Assembly: GCA_965655795.1 (NCBI GenBank)
Contig: CBFHHY010000007.1
Span: 46,004-110,003, forward strand
Reading direction: 5' to 3'
Source: TMED14 sp002167805
GTDB taxonomy: Bacteria; Bacteroidota; Bacteroidia; Flavobacteriales; Schleiferiaceae
DNA length: 64,000 bases
Both the position numbers and the translations under genes were made by a program. The first letter of the stretch is position 1. The number at the start of each line of letters is the position of its first letter. Positions 9,155 through 17,955 of the stretch are shown one piece after another. The notes under the pieces were generated by a model that was not told the origin of the DNA, searched no databases, and saw nothing but the letters and a program-made list of their open reading frames with translations.

Positions 9155-10777
9155 ATGGCCTATAGATTCATTATTGCTTTATGCTTGCTTAGCAAATCGC
9201 TTTTAGCTCAAGTAAGTTTATTCGACTATCAGCCCATGGATTTGGAACCTAACCTCGCCGGGAGCTTTGGTGAGCTAAGGAATCATCACTTTCATTCAGG
9301 TGTAGACTTAAGGACAAAAGGTATAGTTGGACAACCAGTCCGAAGCGTTCAAGAGGGTTATCTGAAGCGACTAGTAGTGAAACCGGGCGGCTTTGGAATG
9401 GCATTATACATTTCTCACCCAAGTGGTCATACATCGGTTTATGCACACTTGGACCGTTTTCAAAAACCTTTCCATGATTTACTATTAAAACATTCTTTTA
9501 ACAGCAAATCAAATCTTATCGATCTGTACTTCAAAAAAGACGATTATCCCGTTAATGCCGGCGATACAATTGGATGGTCAGGAAATTCCGGTAGCTCATC
9601 AGGACCTCATTTGCACTTTGAATGGAGAGATAGTAGAACTCAAGAACCACTAAACCCTGTGGACTTTGGTCTAGAAATCGGTTCAGATTTAGTAAATCCC
9701 AATATCATTGCAGTTCATACCAAAACGGGTCAGAGAGTAAAGAGTATTTGGACTGACACACTAATCATAGCCGATTGGCAAGATATTGGTGTAGAAATAT
9801 TAGAGCAACAAATCCCAAAAGGTCCAAAACTTGGAATAAAATCAATGTCTGCATGGATTGAAGATATCAATGAGCCTAATCAACAAGAAGATCCTGATTT
9901 TTCTTGGGAAATGAAACGTTTCTCATTTTCCGCTACCAGAGGTTCAGATGGACACATGCAACATAATATTCATAGTAAGTTGGGGATTAGAACTTATCGG
10001 ATTGCTCCAGTATCTCAGCCAGCAAAAATTTGGAAGAACTCTTATTCATTTCCAGAAAATGGAATTTACGAGTTAACAATTATGATAGAGACAATGAGTG
10101 GGCAAAAAGCGGTATCAAAGGGCCCAGTAATAAAAAATTCCTGGAATTCTCTCTGGGAAATTGTCTATGAAACTAGCTCTCCCATAGATTGGAAATCACC
10201 CAGTGGAGAAATTGAAGCTAAAAATCTAAAAATTTCATGGAGTGAGAATTCATTTATGGAACCAATGAAACCCAAAATTGTCTATACCACAGTTAGTAAA
10301 AAACCAAAATGGATCTGTAGCCCAGACTTACCTGTAACAAAATCATTAAATTACTTTTGGACACCCCCCTTAGACTACCCAAAGACACTAAGACATAAAA
10401 CCGTTTTAATTGGTAAAGACCCAAGAGGAATTTCAAAAGTTGTTGGTCGGCCGACAGAGGATGGGAGAATACTTTTTAAAATGAAATTATGGGGTGAAAC
10501 CTATATGTCCTCAGACATTAGCCCACCTAAAATCTATTTTATTGGAAAGAAAATCTTTCAAAACCAGGAAGCTTTTTGCTTCAAACTTTATGATGAATTA
10601 TTAGATATCAAAAACTACAGAGTTAAACTAAATAATTCATGGCAATGGGCGTATTATGATGCCAAAAACAAAAATTTATTAATCCCCATTAATCCGAATA
10701 TAAAGATTTTCAATTTTGAAATTTTTGCTGAAGATGAAGCCCTTAACAATACTACCTTTAGACAATTAATTGAATAA
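9155..10777 (+). CDS. M23 family metallopeptidase (LytM-type), secreted
   Basis: This is probably a periplasmic zinc endopeptidase acting on peptidoglycan cross-bridges. A signal peptide (1-18, ending LLA) is followed by an M23 domain with all expected ligands: H47 and D51 in HFHSGVDLR, H98 in YAHLD, and H152-x-H154 in GPHLHFE. The GDTIGWSGNSG turn (136-146) is also typical. About 370 further residues of beta-rich sequence with no recognised domain follow, which is long for the family but common in Bacteroidota homologues. It heads a plus-strand cluster with a carboxypeptidase-regulatory-like protein 3 nt downstream and a TonB-dependent receptor, so a role in outer-membrane or cell-wall upkeep coupled to that receptor is possible. 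Confidence 0.88.
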   Translation: MAYRFIIALCLLSKSLLAQVSLFDYQPMDLEPNLAGSFGELRNHHFHSGVDLRTKGIVGQPVRSVQEGYLKRLVVKPGGFGMALYISHPSGHTSVYAHLDRFQKPFHDLLLKHSFNSKSNLIDLYFKKDDYPVNAGDTIGWSGNSGSSSGPHLHFEWRDSRTQEPLNPVDFGLEIGSDLVNPNIIAVHTKTGQRVKSIWTDTLIIADWQDIGVEILEQQIPKGPKLGIKSMSAWIEDINEPNQQEDPDFSWEMKRFSFSATRGSDGHMQHNIHSKLGIRTYRIAPVSQPAKIWKNSYSFPENGIYELTIMIETMSGQKAVSKGPVIKNSWNSLWEIVYETSSPIDWKSPSGEIEAKNLKISWSENSFMEPMKPKIVYTTVSKKPKWICSPDLPVTKSLNYFWTPPLDYPKTLRHKTVLIGKDPRGISKVVGRPTEDGRILFKMKLWGETYMSSDISPPKIYFIGKKIFQNQEAFCFKLYDELLDIKNYRVKLNNSWQWAYYDAKNKNLLIPINPNIKIFNFEIFAEDEALNNTTFRQLIE

Positions 10778-10780
10778 TAA

Positions 10781-11419
10781 ATGCGGAGTTTCTTTTTTTT
10801 TATTTTAATTCTCTCCACCTACTTATGTGGTGCCCAAAATCAAGCAGTTCAAATCAGCGGTGTGGCGTTAACAGCAGACTCTGCCAAAATTCCTATTCCT
10901 AATGCTAAATTTCAAGTAAAAGGTAGAAAGTTTACCACCGAATCTGGCGCTGATGGATTTTTTAGCCTTACTGCTATTCCTGGCGATAGTATTTTTATTA
11001 CCCGATTTGGGTTTGAGAGAAGTAAACTACATGTTCCAGATACACTAAGTGGTGATTCCTATATTGCTCTTGTTCCCATGGAATTATCAACTACTGAACT
11101 TGATGAAGTAACTCTATACCCTTGGCCAAGGCCTGAAAATTTGAATCGTGAGCTATTATCGATGACAATAGAAACAACAGATCGAGATATTGCTCTCAGA
11201 AATCTAGCGATTCAATCGCTTAAAGAACAAGCAAAAGTCATGGGCATGGATGCGGGAGAAATATCAAATTATATTATGAAATCTCAATCTCAAACTATTC
11301 ATGACGCCAATAGATATTATGGAGCAAGTGGTGGTGCGGCTATTTTGGGTAGATTATCAAATCCTTTTGCTTGGTCACAATTTTTTCAAGCTCTCAAACG
11401 CGGAGATTTTAAAAATTAA
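10781..11419 (+). CDS. Carboxypeptidase-like regulatory domain protein, free-standing
   Basis: This 212-residue exported protein has a signal peptide (1-18, ending CGA) and then a carboxypeptidase D regulatory-like beta domain (about 24-110). Visible family traits are the opening VQISGVALTADSAKIPIPNA, the FTTESGADGFFSLTAIPGD segment and the TTELDEVTLYPWP end. This domain is usually the N-terminal part of Bacteroidota TonB-dependent receptors. Here it is separate, and the next gene, 2 nt downstream, is a receptor lacking it. Residues 120-212 form a helical, Gln-rich tail that I cannot assign. The pair may be a split receptor with a periplasmic or surface partner; that is inference. Confidence 0.72.
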   Translation: MRSFFFFILILSTYLCGAQNQAVQISGVALTADSAKIPIPNAKFQVKGRKFTTESGADGFFSLTAIPGDSIFITRFGFERSKLHVPDTLSGDSYIALVPMELSTTELDEVTLYPWPRPENLNRELLSMTIETTDRDIALRNLAIQSLKEQAKVMGMDAGEISNYIMKSQSQTIHDANRYYGASGGAAILGRLSNPFAWSQFFQALKRGDFKN

Positions 11420-11421
11420 AG

Positions 11422-13599
11422 ATGTTTTTGACTACTTTTTTTCTTACAACTTTCGTGGGTGTATCTGCAATAAATGATACTATTCCTAACACAACACGCT
11501 TAATTGAAGTCGAAGTAAAAGATAAAAGAGAAAATCAAGAGTCAATATTGTCACTTAATCCCTCCGCCCTCAATTCTATTGGGAATGCGGGAGAGTCTGT
11601 TGAAAGTGTTGTTAGAACCTTAGCTGGAGTTGCTGGAAGTGATGAACTATCAAGTCAATACAGTGTTAGAGGAGGAAATTTTGATGAAAACCTTTTAATT
11701 ATAAATGGGTTTGAAATTTATAGACCGCAATTAGCGAGAAGTGGTCAACAAGAAGGCCTAAGTGCCATAAATCCAGATATGGTTCGAAAACTTGAGTTCT
11801 CTGCAGGTGGCTTTAGCTCTGTCGAAGGTGATAAACTGTCTTCCGTATTGAAATTAGAGTATGGTATTCCGAATACAGGTGAGTCCAACTTTCGTACTCG
11901 AGCTGGTATTTTCTCTGGGAGATTTTTTGCAAGCTATCGAGGTCCAAAATCTAATAATAAAGAAAATAGAATTCAATCAAATGGAGGTATAGGAATTAGA
12001 TATCGAAGTAATTCACCATTCATTAATACTGGTGATTCAAAAGGAGATTTATTTTCAGCATCATACGACATTCAGTTTATTGAAAATTTTTATACAAAAA
12101 AATGGCATCATGAATTCTTGGGAATTGCTCAGTTAAGCAATTTTACTTTGAATCCAATCAGCCGTGTCACAGAATTCGGAACAGTAACTGATGTTTTGAG
12201 ACTCAACGTCAGTATGAGAGGCAAAGAGAGCTACTCTTACAACAATGCTTTTTCAGGATGGAGAAGTACATTTCGACCCAATAAAAAGCTAAATATTTTC
12301 GCTGAAGGTTCATTAATTCAAGCACTTGAGTCCGAAAATGCAGATGTTATTTCTGCCTATTTATTAGGAGAAGTCAACAATAACATGGGCTCAGACGATT
12401 TTGGGGAAATTTCATATCAAAGAGGATCAGGAGGACATCAGCGTTTTGCAAGAAATTATCTTTTTGCAAGAGAGTCACACCTTGCAATCGGTGGCACATT
12501 AGATTTAAATGACATCAATATAGATTTTGGAGTCGGAAGCCGGCGTCAATTCGGTCTAGATAGGCTTTATGAATGGGTTAACCTTGACTCTGCAGGTTAT
12601 AGCCTTGCTCACAACCCTACACGGGTTACTCTCACCTCGGAGGATACTTTATTTGAATTCAAAGAATATCTTAAACTATTCCAAGTCACGGCGAGTGAAG
12701 GAGAACTAAATAATCTCAAAAATTATGCATTCTTTCGCATCAACGGTGTGGACAAAATCAAAAATTCTTCCATCTATTGGGATGCTGGATTTCGACTTTT
12801 ACATGATAGCAGAAGTAACGAGATTAGAATATCCCCAAGATTGAGTTTTAAACATTGGGGTTCAAATGGTATCGTTTGGGATCTCAAATTTGGGTCTTAT
12901 GCTCAAACTGCCAGTGTGAGAGAATTAAGAGATTGGCGTAATTCTAACCTTATAACGAATAGTAAAATGCAACATGCATGGCACAGCATCCTTGGTGCTG
13001 AGAAGAAATTTCTTTCACGTGACAGACCTTTTTTCTGGAGAGCTGAGATATATTATAAATTCTTAGATAATGCTTTCCCTTTTGAGCAAGACGGAATGCG
13101 GGTAAGGTACTTGGGTAATGGACCTGGAATAGCAAGAGTTTTTGGCTTGGATAATAGAGTCCATAGCCAATGGTTACCTGGTACTGAATCTTGGGTTTCA
13201 CTTTCTCTTTTTCGATCTCAAGAAAAATTTGAAGATACATGGTCTCGCAGGGGCAGCGACTACAGGTATGCTTTCTCTCTGAGGGTTGAAGATGCTTTGA
13301 AAGGATTTACGAATGATAAAGTTTATCTGCAAGTTTCGATTACTGGAGGCTTCCCATTCGGATCTCCGTTGAGTTTCTCAAAACCATTCAAAGCTCCTCC
13401 ATACAGGAGAATGGATCTTGGATTTCAGCATATTTTTAATTCTAAATCGAGTGTATCTATTGAAGTTTTTAACCTGCTTGAAATTCGAAATACTGCAAGT
13501 TATTTTTGGATAATGGATATTTCCACGGCGCGTGAATATGCTGTTCCTAACTATCTGACGAGCCGATTAATAAATTTCATCTATCAATATCAATTCTAG
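11422..13599 (+). CDS. TonB-dependent receptor with plug domain, no carboxypeptidase-regulatory domain
   Basis: This 725-residue outer-membrane receptor has a short hydrophobic signal (1-16) and then directly a plug domain (about 45-160), with the QYSVRGGNFDENLLIINGFE plug strand and a KLEFSAGGFSSVEGDKLSSV segment. The remainder is beta-barrel-like, with alternating aromatic and polar residues, ending in an aromatic-rich last strand (TSRLINFIYQYQF). The regulatory domain that normally precedes the plug is encoded by the previous gene. The start is an ATG 2 nt after the upstream stop. The substrate is unknown, and no SusD partner is present, so a polysaccharide-uptake role is not supported. 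Confidence 0.82.
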   Translation: MFLTTFFLTTFVGVSAINDTIPNTTRLIEVEVKDKRENQESILSLNPSALNSIGNAGESVESVVRTLAGVAGSDELSSQYSVRGGNFDENLLIINGFEIYRPQLARSGQQEGLSAINPDMVRKLEFSAGGFSSVEGDKLSSVLKLEYGIPNTGESNFRTRAGIFSGRFFASYRGPKSNNKENRIQSNGGIGIRYRSNSPFINTGDSKGDLFSASYDIQFIENFYTKKWHHEFLGIAQLSNFTLNPISRVTEFGTVTDVLRLNVSMRGKESYSYNNAFSGWRSTFRPNKKLNIFAEGSLIQALESENADVISAYLLGEVNNNMGSDDFGEISYQRGSGGHQRFARNYLFARESHLAIGGTLDLNDINIDFGVGSRRQFGLDRLYEWVNLDSAGYSLAHNPTRVTLTSEDTLFEFKEYLKLFQVTASEGELNNLKNYAFFRINGVDKIKNSSIYWDAGFRLLHDSRSNEIRISPRLSFKHWGSNGIVWDLKFGSYAQTASVRELRDWRNSNLITNSKMQHAWHSILGAEKKFLSRDRPFFWRAEIYYKFLDNAFPFEQDGMRVRYLGNGPGIARVFGLDNRVHSQWLPGTESWVSLSLFRSQEKFEDTWSRRGSDYRYAFSLRVEDALKGFTNDKVYLQVSITGGFPFGSPLSFSKPFKAPPYRRMDLGFQHIFNSKSSVSIEVFNLLEIRNTASYFWIMDISTAREYAVPNYLTSRLINFIYQYQF

Positions 13600-13832
13600 T
13601 GCGCATAGTAGAACAGATACCCCATTCAAAGTTTCGTATTGTTTTATATACTACAGAAGTCTATTTCATAATCGAAATAGAAGCAGGACCTATGCGTCAG
13701 GCATATAAATACCATAAGGATAAATATCCTGATGTACCCAGCGTAAAAAAGACATTAACGGATGAGTGGCTAGAAAAATTGAGAGTTGGCTTTAACCAAA
13801 TGTATACCGATTGGCCTGCAAATTCAAACTGA
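13599..13832 (+). CDS. Conserved small protein, 77 aa, function unknown
   Basis: The reading frame begins with GTG, whose first G is the last base of the receptor stop codon, so translation is probably coupled. The 77-residue product is soluble, with a short beta-like segment (FRIVLYTTEVYFIIEIEAGP) followed by a charged helical half ending in WLEKLRVGFNQMYTDW. I think similar small proteins starting RIVEQIPH occur in other Bacteroidota, from memory only. The next gene is convergent, so this is the last gene of the M23-receptor cluster. No function can be given. Confidence 0.6.
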   Translation: MRIVEQIPHSKFRIVLYTTEVYFIIEIEAGPMRQAYKYHKDKYPDVPSVKKTLTDEWLEKLRVGFNQMYTDWPANSN

Positions 13833-13850
13833 GTTGGATCAAAAGCATAC

Positions 13851-15077
13851 TCATCGGCTTTCATACTTCCGGACAACTCTTTCGATAATATCCAAAGCCT
13901 GAAACATTTCATCCTTAGTGATTACTAAAGGAGGGGCGAACCTGATTATATTTCCATGAGTTGGTTTTGCTAAAAGGCCCATTTCTTTTAGTGAGATGCA
14001 CATATCCCATGCAGTTGTGCTTTGATCAGAGTCATTAATGACAATAGCATTTAATAATCCTTTTCCACGTATTAAAGAGACAATTTCACAATCTTTCAAA
14101 CGAGACCTAAGTTCATTTCTAAATAATTCACCCAGTATCTCAGCATTTTCTGCTAAATTTTCCTCAATAACAACCTCAATGGCAGCTTTTGCAACCATAC
14201 AGGCGAGTGGATTTCCTCCATATGTAGAGCCGTGTTCTCCTGGCTTAATACAAAGCATGACCTCATCATCAGCAAGAACTGCAGATACCGGATAAACACC
14301 TCCGGATATAGCCTTTCCAAGTATTAGGATATCCGGACGAGCATCTTCAAAATCTGTAGCTAACATCTTACCCGTTCTTGCAATACCGGTTTGAACCTCA
14401 TCGGCAATAAATAGCACATTATACTTTGAGCAAAGAGTTCTAACACCCTCTAGGTATCCTTCATCGGGGACAACAACTCCTGCTTCACCTTGAATCGGCT
14501 CTACCATAAAAGCCGTAACATTTGGATCCTTTAATTCACTTTCAAGGGATTCCAGATCATTGTATGGAATTAAATCATAACCAGGCATATATGGTCCGAA
14601 GCCTTCATAAGAGGCAGGGTCATCTGAACTAGATATTGCCGCCAGAGTTCTACCCCAGAAATTTCCTTTAGCAAATAGAATCCTTGCCTTATTCTCTGGA
14701 ATACCTTTTTTCAGGTAACCCCATTTTCTTGCTAATTTATTTGCAGTCTCCCCTCCTTCTACCCCCGTATTCATTGGTAGCAACTTATCATAGCCAAAAA
14801 CTTTGGTCATATATTTTTCAAACTCTCCTAGAATGTTATTGTGAAATGCTCTAGATGTCAGAGTCAAAAGAGATGCCTGATCATTAAGAGCCTTTATTAT
14901 CTTCGGGTGGCAATGGCCTTGATTTACAGCAGAATAAGCGGATAAAAAATCAAAATATTTTTCACCTTCAACATCCCATAAATGGACACCCTTACCTTTT
15001 TTGAGAACAACAGGTAAAGGGTGATAATTATGCGCGCCATATCTATCCTCTAACTCTATAAATTTTTGGGAGTTCAT
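13851..15077 (-). CDS. rocD: Ornithine--oxo-acid transaminase
   Basis: RocD moves the delta-amino group of ornithine to 2-oxoglutarate, giving glutamate semialdehyde; it serves arginine and ornithine breakdown and proline supply. It is a fold-type I PLP enzyme: the ADEVQTG segment contains the PLP-pyridine Asp (D226), and the Schiff-base lysine is K255 in LGKAISGG. The N-terminal sequence DRYGAHNYHPLPVVL and the length of 408 are typical of ornithine rather than acetylornithine aminotransferases. It stands alone between convergent and divergent neighbours, with a TATCTTTG box 22 nt upstream. Confidence 0.93.
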   Translation of the reverse strand: MNSQKFIELEDRYGAHNYHPLPVVLKKGKGVHLWDVEGEKYFDFLSAYSAVNQGHCHPKIIKALNDQASLLTLTSRAFHNNILGEFEKYMTKVFGYDKLLPMNTGVEGGETANKLARKWGYLKKGIPENKARILFAKGNFWGRTLAAISSSDDPASYEGFGPYMPGYDLIPYNDLESLESELKDPNVTAFMVEPIQGEAGVVVPDEGYLEGVRTLCSKYNVLFIADEVQTGIARTGKMLATDFEDARPDILILGKAISGGVYPVSAVLADDEVMLCIKPGEHGSTYGGNPLACMVAKAAIEVVIEENLAENAEILGELFRNELRSRLKDCEIVSLIRGKGLLNAIVINDSDQSTTAWDMCISLKEMGLLAKPTHGNIIRFAPPLVITKDEMFQALDIIERVVRKYESR

Positions 15078-15099
15078 TTTATGATATTTAGATTCAATC

Positions 15100-15107
15100 C
15101 AAAGATA
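15100..15107 (-). promoter_or_regulatory. -7 promoter box for rocD
   Basis: The minus strand reads TATCTTTG, an exact TAnnTTTG match, 22 nt upstream of the rocD ATG in a 59-nt divergent intergenic region. A second exact box for rlmD lies 17 nt away on the other strand, so the two promoters sit back to back. Confidence 0.5.
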
Positions 15108-15124
15108 AGCCTTATAAAGACCAG

Positions 15125-15132
15125 TATCTTTG
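15125..15132 (+). promoter_or_regulatory. -7 promoter box for rlmD
   Basis: TATCTTTG matches TAnnTTTG exactly and ends 4 nt before the rlmD ATG at 15137. Transcription would be expected to start at the start codon, giving a leaderless or nearly leaderless message. Confidence 0.5.
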
Positions 15133-15136
15133 CTGT

Positions 15137-16552
15137 ATGATAATTAAAAATGTTGTTATTAAGAGAGCTGGGGCAAAAGGGATTTCTATTGGCCACTCTC
15201 CGGAGGGTAAAACATTATTAGTTCGAGGAGCTGCTCCAGGAGATGTTGCAGATGTAAGAATTATAAAAAAAAGAAAAAAGCATCTTGAATGTATTACTGA
15301 GAATATAATTCAACCTGGTCCAGACCGAAGAGATCCATTATGCAAACACTCTGAAATTTGTGGTGGGTGCAACTGGCAACATGTGTATTATTCCGCTCAA
15401 TTGAAATTCAAAAGTCAAGAGGTTAAAGACAATTTAGAAAGAATTGGTAAACTTGAAAACGGGGAAATTCTCCCAATCATAAGTGCTCCAAACGAATATC
15501 GTTATCGAAATAAACTAGAGTTCAGTTTTTCATCAAATCGATGGTTAACTCTTGAAGAAGTGAATTCTGAAAAGAAAATCGAATCAAGAAATGCCTTAGG
15601 CTATCACGTACCTGGAATGTGGGATAAAATTATTGATATCGACGAATGTCATTTGCAGCAGGAGCCTTCAAACTCGATAAGGCTATTTGTGAAAAATTAT
15701 GCATTAAATAATGGTCTCACCTTCTTTCATCCGAGGGACAAAAAGGGCCTCCTAAGAACAATTATGCTTAGATCTACATCAGAAAACAAATGGATGTTCG
15801 TGTTACAATTTTTTGAAGATCCCGAAAATGAAGGTCTAAAATTACTCGAGGCAGTTAAACTAAATTTTCCACAAATTGTAAGTATTTATTATGCTCATAA
15901 CACAAAAGGAAATGATTCAATTTATGACTTGGATTTAATACTTTTCCATGGAAAGTCCTCACTAATAGAGAAAATGCCTTCAGTTACATCCAAAGGAAGA
16001 ACACTCTCATTTAAGGTTGGCCCTAAAAGTTTTTATCAAACTAACTCCGCACAGGCCTACGTTCTTTACTGTGAGGTTCTTAAAATGGCTAAAATAAAAT
16101 CTAAAGACGTTGTTTATGATCTTTATACTGGGACTGGAACTATAGCTTTGTTTATGGCACAAATAGCGAAAAAAGTCATAGGAATTGAAAGTGTTCAAGA
16201 AGCCATTGATGCCGCAAAACAGAATGCTCTAGATAATAATATTGTGAATACGGAATTCATTGTTGGCGATATGAGAGAGGTATTTGATGAAGAACTATGG
16301 AATAAGCACGGAAAACCTGATGTTCTTATTACTGATCCCCCAAGAGATGGCATGCATCCAAAAGTTGTTCAGAAATTACTGGATCTTAAAATACCAAAAA
16401 TTGTCTATGTTTCGTGCAATACTGCGACGCAGGCAAGAGATCTTGATTTAATGCGTGGTGAATATCAGGTAGAATCAGTTCAACCAGTCGATATGTTTCC
16501 TCAAACGCATCACATTGAAAATATTTTATTGCTGAAATTGAAGTCAAATTAA
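15137..16552 (+). CDS. rlmD: 23S rRNA (uracil-C5)-methyltransferase RlmD
   Basis: RlmD-type enzymes use SAM to methylate C5 of a uracil in 23S rRNA (U1939 in E. coli). The 471-residue protein has an N-terminal TRAM domain (about 1-58). The 4Fe-4S cysteines C69, C75 and C78 (CKHSEICGGC) follow, with C171 in DECHLQQ. The methyltransferase domain has motif DLYTGTGT (328-335), DPPRDG (400-405) and the catalytic Cys C427 in YVSCNTAT. Related RlmC and TrmA-like family members share this layout, so the target base is inferred from similarity. The start is the ATG 4 nt after a promoter box. Confidence 0.9.
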   Translation: MIIKNVVIKRAGAKGISIGHSPEGKTLLVRGAAPGDVADVRIIKKRKKHLECITENIIQPGPDRRDPLCKHSEICGGCNWQHVYYSAQLKFKSQEVKDNLERIGKLENGEILPIISAPNEYRYRNKLEFSFSSNRWLTLEEVNSEKKIESRNALGYHVPGMWDKIIDIDECHLQQEPSNSIRLFVKNYALNNGLTFFHPRDKKGLLRTIMLRSTSENKWMFVLQFFEDPENEGLKLLEAVKLNFPQIVSIYYAHNTKGNDSIYDLDLILFHGKSSLIEKMPSVTSKGRTLSFKVGPKSFYQTNSAQAYVLYCEVLKMAKIKSKDVVYDLYTGTGTIALFMAQIAKKVIGIESVQEAIDAAKQNALDNNIVNTEFIVGDMREVFDEELWNKHGKPDVLITDPPRDGMHPKVVQKLLDLKIPKIVYVSCNTATQARDLDLMRGEYQVESVQPVDMFPQTHHIENILLLKLKSN

Positions 16553-16596
16553 GATTAAATTTAATTTTATCTTTAAGAGAATATATAGACCACGGT

Positions 16597-17097
16597 ATGA
16601 AAGAACGTACACTTATACTTGATCCTACGAAATTGGAAAGGGTAATCATGAGAATGGCTTGGCAAATCCTTGAGTTAAATTCTCAAGAAAAAGATTTTTA
16701 CCTGGTCGGAATTAGCAAGTCTGGTTTCAAACTTGCTGAGAAACTCATGAAATGTTTATCTAAAATTTATGATGGGGATGTTCGCTTGGGAGAAATTTCT
16801 ATTAACAAGAAAAACCCTCCTAAAGGTCCTACAAAATGCGATCTAGATCCTGAAGATTTCAAAGGTAAATCAGTCGTTATAGTTGATGATGTTCTTAATT
16901 CAGGGGCAACACTTATTTATGCGGTAAAGTATTTTTTAGTTGCAGAGACAAAAAATCTTTCAACAGCAGTTTTAATTGATCGAAATCATAAGAGATACCC
17001 AGTTAAAGCAGATATAAAGGGTCTAAGCTTAAGCACGAGCTATCAAGATAATGTTGAAGTGAGCTTCGAAGATAAAGCTGCTGTATACCTAGTCTAA
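16597..17097 (+). CDS. Phosphoribosyltransferase-family protein, PyrR-like
   Basis: This 166-residue type I phosphoribosyltransferase carries the PRPP-binding motif VVIVDDVLNSGAT (93-105) and the family's early YLVGISKSG loop (36-43). Its size and layout resemble PyrR or uracil/hypoxanthine phosphoribosyltransferases. Adjacent pyrimidine genes are absent, so neither an attenuation role nor a specific base can be assigned. The gene is convergent with aroK and their 3' ends overlap by 9 bp, an arrangement I recall as frequent in Bacteroidota. A TATCTTTA sequence about 20 nt upstream could be a promoter. Confidence 0.75.
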   Translation: MKERTLILDPTKLERVIMRMAWQILELNSQEKDFYLVGISKSGFKLAEKLMKCLSKIYDGDVRLGEISINKKNPPKGPTKCDLDPEDFKGKSVVIVDDVLNSGATLIYAVKYFLVAETKNLSTAVLIDRNHKRYPVKADIKGLSLSTSYQDNVEVSFEDKAAVYLV

Positions 17098-17604
17098 GCT
17101 TTCTAAGCTTTCAATAAGTTCTTTTTCCCAACCTGGGTTTTCTGTATCACACATGATATCACATTGCTCATAAAAAGCTCGCCGTTCAAAAAGGTGCTTG
17201 GCGACAAACTCAGAGATATTCGTCTTATTAACTCCTTTTAAAAGAGGACGATCGATCATTTTATCGCTTAAAATTCTAGACACTAAAGTTGGGATTTTAG
17301 CTTTTAAATACACCGTAGTTCCGTGGAGATTCATCCATTTCATATTTTCATAATAGCATGGCGTCCCTCCTCCAACCGAAATTACTCCAGACCTTCCTTC
17401 AAATAGCCTTAATTGTTCCTTTTCTACTTTTCGAAAAATCAATTCACCCTCCTTCTCAAAAATCTCATCAATATTTTTTCCTAGTGATGAGGATATGCAA
17501 TCATCCAAGTCGAAATAATCACTATTTAAAGATTCACCTAAAACCTTTGCCAACCTTGTTTTACCCGACCCCATGTAACCTATAATGAAAATTGGTTTCC
17601 TCAT
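17089..17604 (-). CDS. aroK: Shikimate kinase
   Basis: AroK phosphorylates shikimate at the 3-hydroxyl in the chorismate pathway; chorismate synthase aroC is also in this window (28067-29155). The 171-residue protein has the Walker A loop GYMGSGKT (9-16), the shikimate-binding DLDD (32-35), and the GGGTP segment (78-82). The lid arginine region is DRPLLKG. Length and motifs are normal. The 3' end overlaps a convergent phosphoribosyltransferase gene by 9 bp. A TACTTTTG box 21 nt upstream of the start may be its promoter, divergent from the tRNA-Lys promoter. Confidence 0.93.
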   Translation of the reverse strand: MRKPIFIIGYMGSGKTRLAKVLGESLNSDYFDLDDCISSSLGKNIDEIFEKEGELIFRKVEKEQLRLFEGRSGVISVGGGTPCYYENMKWMNLHGTTVYLKAKIPTLVSRILSDKMIDRPLLKGVNKTNISEFVAKHLFERRAFYEQCDIMCDTENPGWEKELIESLESLD

Positions 17605-17625
17605 ACCTAAAAATATTGCTCAAAA

Positions 17626-17633
17626 CAAAAGTA
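17626..17633 (-). promoter_or_regulatory. Candidate -7 promoter box for aroK
   Basis: The minus strand reads TACTTTTG, a TAnnTTTG match, 21 nt upstream of the aroK ATG at 17604. Confidence 0.4.
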
Positions 17634-17661
17634 CAGCAACAATTAAATTAAAGTTTCTATC

Positions 17662-17669
17662 TATATTTG
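17662..17669 (+). promoter_or_regulatory. -7 promoter box for tRNA-Lys/tRNA-Leu
   Basis: TATATTTG (followed by C) lies 22 nt before the 5' end of tRNA-Lys. The same octamer stands before tRNA-Val and tRNA-Asp in this window. No clear TTG was found 18-20 nt upstream here. Confidence 0.5.
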
Positions 17670-17691
17670 CAGCCTTATTTGAAAAAATAAT

Positions 17692-17764
17692 GACTCGATA
17701 GCTCAGCTGGTAGAGCAATACACTTTTAATGTATGGGTCCTGGGTTCGAGCCCCAGTCGGGTCA
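17692..17764 (+). tRNA. tRNA-Lys (anticodon TTT)
   Basis: The 73-nt sequence folds as a cloverleaf. The acceptor arms GACTCGA and TCGGGTC pair with one G-T, the anticodon stem ATACA/TGTAT encloses a 7-nt loop with TTT at 17725-17727, and the T arm contains GGTTCGAGCCCC. The discriminator base is A at 17764 and no CCA is encoded. tRNA-Leu follows after 13 nt, so both are probably one transcript. Confidence 0.96.
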
Positions 17765-17777
17765 CATTTTTTCATTT

Positions 17778-17860
17778 GCCCTGGTGGTGAAATTGGTAGA
17801 CACGCCACCTTGAGGGGGTGGTGACCTTCGGTTGTGCTGGTTCGAGTCCAGTCCAGGGCA
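17778..17860 (+). tRNA. tRNA-Leu (anticodon GAG)
   Basis: This 83-nt class II tRNA has acceptor arms GCCCTGG and CCAGGGC, an anticodon stem CCACC/GGTGG enclosing GAG at 17812-17814, and a variable arm around TGACCTTCGGTTGT as expected for leucine tRNAs. The discriminator base is A at 17860. CCA is not encoded. Confidence 0.96.
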
Positions 17861-17878
17861 CTATTAATTATTTTTTAA

Positions 17879-17910
17879 AAGCCTCTCCTTCATCAAGCAA
17901 AAAGGGGCTT
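17879..17910 (+). terminator. Weak hairpin downstream of tRNA-Leu
   Basis: The arms AAGCCTCT and AGGGGCTT pair over 8 bp with one G-T across a 16-nt loop, 18 nt past tRNA-Leu. No T-run follows, so terminator function is doubtful. It may instead be a processing structure. Confidence 0.3.
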
Positions 17911-17955
17911 ACTAATAAAGACTCTGAACTAAAATTGATCTAAAATGTTCTCATA

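Noticed and set aside
17620..17808. Open frame antisense to the tRNA-Lys and tRNA-Leu genes
   Set aside because: It runs through two well-formed tRNAs and encodes no recognisable protein.
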